Positions 6,461-11,231 of a stretch of DNA of 12,297 bases are shown piece after piece. Numbering within the stretch: the first letter of the stretch is position 1; each line of letters begins with the position of its first letter. This stretch comes from UM-FILTER-37-12 sp964344965 (GTDB taxonomy: Bacteria; Patescibacteriota; Patescibacteriia; Magasanikbacterales; UBA922): contig CAYFPJ010000024.1 in the NCBI GenBank assembly GCA_964344965.1, positions 1 through 12,297 of the forward strand, given 5' to 3'. The notes beneath the pieces are model-generated. The model saw only the letters and a list, made by a program, of their open reading frames with translations. It was not told the DNA's origin and searched no databases. The position numbers were made by a program, and so were the translations under genes.

Positions 6461-7545
6461 CTGTCAATTGCACCCCTTACAGCTTCTCCAGCTTGTTTTC
6501 TTAGGTCATTCAGTGTTTCTTCCAAAGTAGTAAGTGAATCTTCGTCTACTCCATTTTCTCTGGCTGACAACAAAGTATTGCCGACAGTTCTTTCCATTTC
6601 GGCCTGAATCTTGGAAGCGGCTATGTCTGCGGCAGTCAATCCAAGCTCCTCCAATTTCGTTTGTACTTTGTCAAAATTAACTATTCTTTCGCTACCCATT
6701 AGTTTTCTTTTAGAATCTTGTAACGTAACGTATTTTAACCCTTTTGAATTAGATGCTGCTTCATCTGCCATTTGGTCAGCTAATGCAAACTCCGAGGTTC
6801 CGCCACCCTCTTCTAATTTTGTATTTCTGTCTATTATTTTATAACCCATACTAACTGTCTGACCTTCCCCTCCCACGGCCTCCGGTCTGATGATCTCTTC
6901 TATTTTTTGGGCCACACGTTTTAATATATTTTCCACTACTTGTTCTTTGGTGAAATGTATATTTTTTTCTGAGCCAGGTTCGGTATCGTATTCTTTTATT
7001 CCTGTCAGGATAAGCCCAAATTCATCTCCACTAAAGTGAAGAATATCCACTTGTCTGACGGCACTTTGTGCTCCCTCTAAAATGGCTAATTGTATTTCCA
7101 TTTTGGCATCTTTCAGTTTGTCTGCAATACTTTTCAACATGTCATCACCAGCCTTGTGACTCAATTTGTCATTTATGGCTTTGAAAGAGTCGGCATCCCC
7201 TCGTACTACAACTATAGACCAGTCTTCTGTACTCTGCTGCTGCTCCTCTCGGAATTGATCATATAGTAGTTTTGCAGATTCTGTATTACCTAGTCCTGTC
7301 AATGGGTTTTTTTGAGTTTCTCTTTGGTGCAAGGCAAGATTTGCTATAAGAGCTTCGTTATAAGGCATCCTACCTTTTTTTGCTTCAGATAGTATTTTTT
7401 GATAGATGGCCGCCACCGCATCCCTCTCTTTTTCATCAGAGAGTTCTTTTATTGACGATGGTAGAGCGATTAATTCAGCCAATTTATCACCCTCTTTAAA
7501 CCATTTTTTATCTTGTTGTGTGAATTTTTTTTCTGTATTGGGCAT
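6457..7545 (-). CDS. GGDEF-domain protein, putative diguanylate cyclase
   Basis: The 362-residue soluble protein is read from MPNTEKKFTQQDKKW. A longer in-frame start at 7620 is rejected because it would run through the rpsT terminator and overlap rpsT. The GGDEF domain spans about residues 78-285: NPLTGLGN (80-87), RGDADSFKAIND with the metal-binding Asp117 and Asp119, HFSGDEFGLIL with the signature as SGDEF (172-176), and ADQMADEAASNSKGL (256-270) matching the family's ADxAxxxAKxxG end. A Ser in the first signature position is a known variant. RQVD lies before the signature like an inhibitory RxxD site but one residue closer than usual. The N-terminal 75 and C-terminal 75 residues are charged and helical. 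There is no membrane segment or recognisable sensor. Cyclic di-GMP synthesis is plausible but unproven. Confidence 0.82.
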   Translation of the reverse strand: MPNTEKKFTQQDKKWFKEGDKLAELIALPSSIKELSDEKERDAVAAIYQKILSEAKKGRMPYNEALIANLALHQRETQKNPLTGLGNTESAKLLYDQFREEQQQSTEDWSIVVVRGDADSFKAINDKLSHKAGDDMLKSIADKLKDAKMEIQLAILEGAQSAVRQVDILHFSGDEFGLILTGIKEYDTEPGSEKNIHFTKEQVVENILKRVAQKIEEIIRPEAVGGEGQTVSMGYKIIDRNTKLEEGGGTSEFALADQMADEAASNSKGLKYVTLQDSKRKLMGSERIVNFDKVQTKLEELGLTAADIAASKIQAEMERTVGNTLLSARENGVDEDSLTTLEETLNDLRKQAGEAVRGAIDS

Positions 7546-7557
7546 ATGTTTTTTTGA

Positions 7558-7585
7558 AAATAAAATCCCGATTAACTCGGGATTT
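7558..7585 (-). terminator. Intrinsic terminator of rpsT
   Basis: On the minus strand AAATCCCGA-GTTAA-TCGGGATTT forms a 9-bp stem followed by TATTTT, beginning 16 nt after the rpsT stop. It separates rpsT from the GGDEF start at 7545 and argues against the longer GGDEF start. The T tract is interrupted, so some read-through is likely. Confidence 0.72.
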
Positions 7586-7600
7586 ATTGTAGCTTGTTTT

Positions 7601-7864
7601 TTATTTCTTAGCAACCGCATTCACTTTCTTCATAAGTCTAGATAGTTTTCTAGCAGCTGTGTTTTTCTTGAGAACACCACGTTTGGCCGCCTTGTCTAGT
7701 TTCTTTTGAGTCAGCTTAGCAGCCTCTGTAGCATCTTTACCAGCCTCTAGAGCCTTTTTGGTCGCTTTGACAGCGTCTTTGTAGGCATTCTTGGCTTTGA
7801 GATTGAGTTTGGTAAGTTTTTTAGTTTGTCTTAAGGCCTTCCTGGCACTATTTGTATTTGGCAT
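7601..7864 (-). CDS. rpsT: 30S ribosomal protein S20
   Basis: The 87-residue, very basic, Ala/Lys-rich helical protein starts MPNTNSARKALRQTKKLTKL, the S20 signature, and ends with RGVLKKNTAARKLSRLMKKV, the conserved C-terminal helix that packs on 16S rRNA. Length and composition are normal for S20. It is a monocistronic unit: a consensus promoter lies about 115 nt upstream and an intrinsic terminator follows the stop. The long leader with three ACTAGT palindromes just before the start suggests translational control, as known for E. coli rpsT, though the mechanism here is inferred. Confidence 0.95.
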   Translation of the reverse strand: MPNTNSARKALRQTKKLTKLNLKAKNAYKDAVKATKKALEAGKDATEAAKLTQKKLDKAAKRGVLKKNTAARKLSRLMKKVNAVAKK

Positions 7865-7876
7865 AATTTTGTAGTA

Positions 7877-7903
7877 ACTAGTAATCGTTAACTAGTAACT
7901 AGT
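7877..7903 (-). promoter_or_regulatory. Repeated ACTAGT palindromes in the rpsT leader
   Basis: ACTAGT occurs at 7877-7882, 7891-7896 and 7898-7903, the nearest 13 nt before the rpsT ATG. In the RNA, TAACTA-GTTAC-TAGTTA can form a small hairpin, and other pairings between copies are possible. Alternative structures so close to the start are a candidate for translational feedback. Confidence 0.35.
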
Positions 7904-7980
7904 TATTTATCGATCACTTGAATTTAAGTGTATTATATTTTTGATCAGTGCTGGAAGACCAACACATTGAGAGCGAGGAA

Positions 7981-8008
7981 ATTATAGCATATTTGGCCTA
8001 TTTGTCAA
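7981..8008 (-). promoter_or_regulatory. Consensus promoter of rpsT
   Basis: On the minus strand TTGACA (8003-8008), 16 nt, then TATAAT (7981-7986), preceded by TGC, gives perfect -35 and -10 hexamers plus an extended -10. The -35 box contains the lspA TGA stop codon. The predicted start near 7974 leaves a leader of about 110 nt. Confidence 0.85.
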
Positions 8009-8478
8009 GGTTGGTTTGGGAATAGTGGTTTTTTGCTGACTTCTTTATTCTGTGGGTTAAGTATCAATAATATCGCTCCTAAGACAATCAGAATGTCGGC
8101 AATATTGATGAGAGAAGTATAAATTCGTAGATAATCTGTAGTAGTAGAGAAGACTGCCCTGTCTATCAGATTTGATAGAGCCCCAGATATTATTAAGATT
8201 ATTCCCAGATAAAGAGAGTTATTTTTGTGCTTTGCTTTGGATAAGTAATAGATTAGGCCAATAATTACTAAAGGAGTGATTATCAGTAGTAAAATATTGG
8301 GAAAAGGAAGGCCAAAGGCAATGCCAGGGTTGATGAAATATTCCCAACCTAGCCATTTTTTCCATAGATAATAAGTGTAATCTGGGTTTGTTCTGGCTAG
8401 ATATTTGAAATATTGATCTAAAAGTAAAAAAAATCCACCTATAAGTACCATAATGGTAAGGTGGATTTTTTTGCCCAT
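8005..8478 (-). CDS. lspA: Lipoprotein signal peptidase (signal peptidase II)
   Basis: The 157-residue integral membrane aspartyl protease removes signal peptides from lipidated prolipoproteins. Four membrane segments are visible at about residues 7-24, 61-79, 88-105 and 122-141. Family motifs are LDQYFKYLA (20-28), INPGIAFGLPF (49-59), GALSNLIDR (99-107) with catalytic Asp106, and NIADILIVLGA (125-135) with catalytic Asp128. It lies 31 nt downstream of the dksA-like gene and is probably co-transcribed with it. Its substrates should include the two substrate-binding lipoproteins encoded at 1340-2467 and 3129-4259. The charged tail (KEVSKKPLFPNQP) is ordinary. Confidence 0.93.
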   Translation of the reverse strand: MGKKIHLTIMVLIGGFFLLLDQYFKYLARTNPDYTYYLWKKWLGWEYFINPGIAFGLPFPNILLLIITPLVIIGLIYYLSKAKHKNNSLYLGIILIISGALSNLIDRAVFSTTTDYLRIYTSLINIADILIVLGAILLILNPQNKEVSKKPLFPNQP

Positions 8479-8509
8479 ACAGTTTTTGAAGGTTATTCGC
8501 CTCGACGTC

Positions 8510-8899
8510 TTACAATTCGTCAGTCAAGGTCTTTTTGCAGCTCACGCAAGATCCTGAGGTCATTCGAGCCATAAGACGCTTTTCGTCAATTGGTTGGTCA
8601 CAGTATTTGCAGATGCCATAAGTGCCATTGGTTAGATTAGTCAGGGCTTTATTTACATCACGCAGTGTCTTTTCAAGTGTGATTTCTAGTGGTTTGTTGG
8701 CAGTGTAGTCCGCTACTTCCCTGGCGTTCTCATCAGATTCATCTCCGTATTCTGGAAAAGAGGCATCATAGTCATCTTGAACATGAGGGTTTTTGGTAGT
8801 GAATTTTGCCAATTCACCTTCAAGACGCGTCTTTTCCTCAAGAAGCTTTGATTTGATGTCATCTAAAAATTTTTTGTTGAATCCTGTTTTGGCAGTCAT
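8510..8899 (-). CDS. TraR/DksA-family zinc-finger protein
   Basis: The 129-residue protein starts MTAKTGFNKKFLDDIKSKLL and has a helical N-terminal hairpin (about residues 7-35), an acidic middle, and a C-terminal zinc finger YGICKYCDQPIDEKRLMARM with Cys97, Cys100, Cys118 and Cys121 (C-x2-C-x17-C-x2-C). DksA relatives act in the RNA polymerase secondary channel and modulate stringent-response promoters. The spaced acidic residues of true DksA cannot be confirmed here, so the role is assigned only at family level. It has its own promoter and is followed by lspA, a pairing I recall from other CPR genomes. Confidence 0.9.
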   Translation of the reverse strand: MTAKTGFNKKFLDDIKSKLLEEKTRLEGELAKFTTKNPHVQDDYDASFPEYGDESDENAREVADYTANKPLEITLEKTLRDVNKALTNLTNGTYGICKYCDQPIDEKRLMARMTSGSCVSCKKTLTDEL

Positions 8900-8921
8900 A
8901 TGTTTTTATTACAATAGAAAC

Positions 8922-8950
8922 ATTATAGATAATAAAGGCTTTTTTGGCAA
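8922..8950 (-). promoter_or_regulatory. Promoter of the dksA-lspA operon
   Basis: On the minus strand TTGCCA (8945-8950), 17 nt, then TATAAT (8922-8927), about 22 nt before the ATG at 8899. A 7-bp inverted repeat AAGGCTT/AAGCCTT (8935-8941 and 8949-8955) overlaps the -35 and spacer and could be an operator. Confidence 0.7.
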
Positions 8951-9051
8951 GCCTTCGGAGGTTTTTTGGCTGTGTATAGATCGTTTTTGGGTTTGTTACT
9001 CGTATATTGCTATTCTATACTGAGTGGTTTATCTTTTATCCAACGTTCGTG

Positions 9052-9078
9052 ATCCCGATTCACTGCGTTCATCGGGAT
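9052..9078. repeat. Hairpin repeat ATCCCGAT/ATCGGGAT
   Basis: Perfect 8-bp arms at 9052-9059 and 9071-9078 enclose an 11-nt loop. There is no T tract on either side and no adjacent gene end, so it reads as a short dispersed palindrome rather than a terminator. Confidence 0.45.
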
Positions 9079-9079
9079 T

Positions 9080-9133
9080 GTTAACTGACACAAAATTTAC
9101 TTCGCCTGCGGCTCGTGAATTTTGGTCGTTAAC
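9080..9133. repeat. Long hairpin repeat with GTTAAC ends
   Basis: GTTAAC (9080-9085) and GTTAAC (9128-9133) flank GAC/GTC and CAAAATTTAC (9091-9100) / GTGAATTTTG (9115-9124), giving a long stem with a 14-nt loop TTCGCCTGCGGCTC. It lies directly beyond the terminator of the minus-strand RNA at 9134. The shape is REP-like. Confidence 0.5.
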
Positions 9134-9178
9134 AAAAAAAGGGCCTTGATCCCTAAGTAAATATACGGATAGGCCCTT
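9134..9178 (-). terminator. Intrinsic terminator of the minus-strand RNA
   Basis: On the minus strand AAGGGCCT pairs with AGGCCCTT (8 bp, 24-nt loop), and the 3' arm runs straight into a seven-T tract (9140-9134). The loop contains GTATATTTACTTAG, complementary to the upstream segment 9191-9204. Confidence 0.8.
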
Positions 9179-9528
9179 ATTGGCCAGGAAGTATATCTAC
9201 TTAGATGGCCTGACTACACAAGTATTTCTGTAGTTAGGCCATCTAAGCTAGACAATTAAGTCTTCTTGGCTCTTGAATTACATACCCTTCCACCGCTCGA
9301 TGGTGTGGAGTTCAAGCATTCTCGGGGTTGCCAGGGAATGCATAATAGAACGCACCGGAGATCTGGGTTTTTCCTATTTTTTAAACTTTTATGTTTGTTT
9401 TTGGGGCTTGTTGCGGGAGCAGAGCTCGACCTGACCAATAAGCTAAGAGGAACCCAGATTGGGAGCAGTTGGAGGGGAATATGTTGCTTCCAACTCAGTT
9501 GGACGCAACACACTCTTTGTAATGTTCT
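9134..9528 (-). ncRNA. Unidentified structured RNA gene of about 395 nt
   Basis: A perfect promoter (9535-9563) and an intrinsic terminator (9134-9178) delimit one transcript without a credible reading frame. Its fold includes a 5' hairpin (9482-9510, arms TGTTGC/GCAACA and TCCAACT/AGTTGGA), a long-range 9-bp helix (9451-9459 with 9361-9369), an 8-bp hairpin (9316-9341), a hairpin closed by CTTGAA/TTCAAG (9272-9316), and a 19-bp hairpin (9200-9218 with 9229-9247, one mismatch). The segment 9191-9204 is complementary to the terminator loop 9153-9166 (14 bp, one G-U on this strand). I looked for tmRNA, RNase P, SRP, 6S and T-box signatures and found none convincing. It starts at the edge of the origin-like region and is transcribed away from it. 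Confidence 0.6.
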
Positions 9529-9534
9529 ATAACC

Positions 9535-9563
9535 ATTATACACTATTTTTCTAGTTTTGTCAA
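9535..9563 (-). promoter_or_regulatory. Perfect consensus promoter of the minus-strand RNA
   Basis: TTGACA (9558-9563 on the minus strand), exactly 17 nt, then TATAAT (9535-9540). Both hexamers and the spacing are ideal, as expected for an abundant stable RNA. Predicted transcription start is near 9528. Confidence 0.85.
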
Positions 9564-9688
9564 TACCTCTACTTTTTGGCTAAAATTAGGTAAAAAATGG
9601 CTTTTTTGCCTAAAATAAAGTATAAACTAGTCTATACTTTTGAGGTGTTGAGTACAAAAAGTAGTCAAGTTATCCACAAATAGGGGTA

Positions 9689-9736
9689 TTTTTACACATA
9701 TTTATCCACAATGTATAGATTAATTTATACAAATTT
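9689..9736 (+). repeat. Origin module, copy 1
   Basis: The order is TTTTACACA, perfect DnaA box 9702-9710, dyad GTATA-N8-TATAC 9713-9730, then AAATTTAG. The same order recurs at 9868-9918 with mostly identical bases, so the unit is a duplicated functional module rather than scattered boxes. Confidence 0.6.
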
Positions 9737-9867
9737 AGTATTTTTATGGGTATAAAGTGGTGGATATTTATGTGAATATAGATAATATGGAGAGATTTGC
9801 TGGTTATGGTAATTGTGGAATATGGAGGATTTTTGTAATAAATAGTACTTTTGCACAGTTTTTTGGA

Positions 9868-9918
9868 GTTTTACACAGATTTATCCACATTTGTATAGGT
9901 TTGTGTATACATTTTTAG
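9868..9918 (+). repeat. Origin module, copy 2
   Basis: The order is TTTTACACA, perfect DnaA box 9881-9889, dyad 9893-9910, then TTTTTAG, paralleling copy 1 at 9689-9736. A run of TTAGG repeats begins at its right end. Confidence 0.6.
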
Positions 9919-9950
9919 GTTTTAGGTGGTTAGGTCTTTAGGTTTTTAGG
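9912..9950 (+). repeat. TTAGG tandem tract
   Basis: TTAGG occurs at 9915, 9922, 9930, 9938 and 9946, spaced 7, 8, 8 and 8 nt. The tract starts directly after the second DnaA-box module, where an origin's unwinding element or a helper-protein array would lie. Confidence 0.5.
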
Positions 9951-10063
9951 GAAAATTATAGATTTGGTTATATTTTGCAATTAACCTAATTCTTTTTATG
10001 GCAATATGAGCCGAACTTGAGCAGTTTGTTGATTAATATTGTATGTTTTTTCATATCGAGTAC

Positions 10064-10286
10064 AATACCCAAAAAATGTTGGCAAGATAAGTGGAATGAC
10101 GAAATGAGCTCAAGCGAATTTCGTCACGCTGACAATAATTATACTTACATAGCCATGAGACAGGTTTCGCTCTAGCTCAATCTGTCATTCCTATTGTCTG
10201 CCATTGTTAAAATGTCTTAAAGATAATTATAGTTAATGCCAATACTAAAAAAAAACTAGCATTTCTGTCAACATTTTTTGGGTATT
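10064..10286. mobile_element. MITE/REPIN-like element with perfect 18-bp inverted ends
   Basis: AATACCCAAAAAATGTTG (10064-10081) and its exact reverse complement CAACATTTTTTGGGTATT (10269-10286) bound 223 bp with no gene. Inside are two related hairpins in opposite orientation: TGACGAAAT/ATTTCGTCA (10097-10126) and GACAG/CTGTC (10159-10186), sharing AGCT and GCGA in their loops. GGAATGAC (10093-10100) also pairs with GTCATTCC (10184-10191). Two inverted REP-like hairpins inside terminal inverted repeats is the layout of REPIN or MITE elements. A dinucleotide AC flanks both ends; no longer target duplication is seen. Confidence 0.6.
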
Positions 10287-10322
10287 ACGCCCGGGATGAC
10301 AATTCAGAAGAGTTCTCCCCTA

Positions 10323-10351
10323 TTGTTGAGGTATTTTTTACGTGTTACAAT
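10323..10351 (+). promoter_or_regulatory. Probable promoter of the methyltransferase-like gene
   Basis: TGT-TACAAT (extended -10, hexamer 10346-10351) with a weak -35 TTGTTG (10323-10328) at 17-nt spacing lies 37 nt before the ATG at 10389. Between them GTCC/GGAC can form a small hairpin. Confidence 0.45.
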
Positions 10352-10388
10352 GATGTAAGTCCTTAAGTCATCGGACAAATTATTTTAT

Positions 10389-11222
10389 ATGGAAAATAAG
10401 ATATTACAATCTTCAAATTTAACTCCTGGTGACAAGGCTAGTTGGGATTATGCTCAAATTTGGGAGAAATTTCCTGTGCCGGCTCGTCCTTCGAAGGAGG
10501 AATTGAAGTTTCTCAGACAAGAACTCTCAAACTTGACTCATGACAACCTTCTTATACTCGGATCGACCATTGAGTATCGATCACTGTGTAAATTTTTTGG
10601 GATTAGACCTTGGGTCGCAGATTTTGAGCGTTCTCATTATGAAATTCTAACAAATTATGCCAAAGAAAAATTGGAGAATGAACATTTTTTGGAAATAGAT
10701 TGGCTCAAAATTAATGATGAAAATAAATACGATATAATCTTGGGTCATCGAGCAATAAATGTTATTGGTAAAGAAGTTTTGCAACAATTTTTTGATCGCA
10801 TGTATAAGGCACTCAAGCCAGGAGGAGTATTTTTTTGTAAAAATAATATTTTATATGATGGTGAGCCTGATCATTTTGTTGAACGTGTAGATAAATGGGC
10901 TTTTGCTAAGAATCGCACACATCCTCTATTTAGTTATATTGAAGTAGATTTGTATTTTTATACTGCTGACAAAGATGGCTACGTTGTCTATCCAAAAGCT
11001 CGAAAAGTTGTCGACCAAATTTTTATTGATAAACGATGCTCAAAAGAAGATTATAATTTGATGAAAATGCTTGTTTCTGTGTCTGAGGCAAGGTTTAGAG
11101 GTCTGATTCGTGAGAAAGAGGTTCAGGGTATTATAGACAAAGTGGGTTTCTCCCCAAAAGAGTGGATTATTTTAGACAAAGACATTTGTCAAAATATGCC
11201 TATTTTAAAACTTACAAAATAA
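10389..11222 (+). CDS. Class I SAM-dependent methyltransferase-like protein
   Basis: The 277-residue protein shows the Rossmann-fold order of class I methyltransferases: LLILGSTIEYRSLCKFFG (about residues 54-71, motif I region, with a poorly conserved glycine loop), WVADFERSHYEIL with acidic Asp78 ending strand 2, YDIILGHRAINVIGKEVLQQ (114-133, motif IV region), and ALKPGGVFFCKNN (141-153, strand 5 turn). The N-terminal SWDYAQIWEKFPVPARPSKE could form a lid over the substrate. The substrate is not recognisable. It is followed after 9 nt by the acetolactate-synthase-type gene, so the two are probably co-transcribed, though a shared pathway is not obvious. The start follows an A/T-rich leader ending TATATGG, like several starts in this window. 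Confidence 0.72.
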   Translation: MENKILQSSNLTPGDKASWDYAQIWEKFPVPARPSKEELKFLRQELSNLTHDNLLILGSTIEYRSLCKFFGIRPWVADFERSHYEILTNYAKEKLENEHFLEIDWLKINDENKYDIILGHRAINVIGKEVLQQFFDRMYKALKPGGVFFCKNNILYDGEPDHFVERVDKWAFAKNRTHPLFSYIEVDLYFYTADKDGYVVYPKARKVVDQIFIDKRCSKEDYNLMKMLVSVSEARFRGLIREKEVQGIIDKVGFSPKEWIILDKDICQNMPILKLTK

Positions 11223-11231
11223 TTTTTTATT

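Larger units (their letters stand above)
9615..9955. other. Origin-like region: DnaA boxes with repeated dyads
   Basis: Three perfect DnaA boxes TTATCCACA lie at 9670-9678, 9702-9710 and 9881-9889, all on the plus strand. Two-mismatch boxes are at 9690-9698, 9849-9857 and 9869-9877 and, reversed, at 9759-9767, 9771-9779 and 9814-9822. The dyad GTATA-N8-TATAC occurs three times (9620-9637, 9713-9730, 9893-9910), twice starting 3-4 nt after a perfect box. The region is very AT-rich and free of genes. Genes immediately left (dksA, lspA, rpsT) read leftward and those immediately right read rightward. This fits a bacterial oriC, although dnaA and dnaN are not in the window; an integrated replicon origin is the alternative. 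Confidence 0.65.

Noticed and set aside
9419..9437. SRP-like GGTCAGGTC on the minus strand
   Set aside because: The GGAA and AGCAG loop elements that must follow in SRP RNA are absent, so the 9-mer is probably chance.
9134..9528. tmRNA or RNase P RNA
   Set aside because: No tRNA-like ends, CCA or tag peptide for tmRNA, and no GAAAGUCCGG or ACAGAA-type core for RNase P. A covariance-model search would settle this.
9256..9543. Open frames on both strands of about 90 codons
   Set aside because: Composition is not protein-like, and the interval is bounded by a promoter and terminator of a structured RNA.
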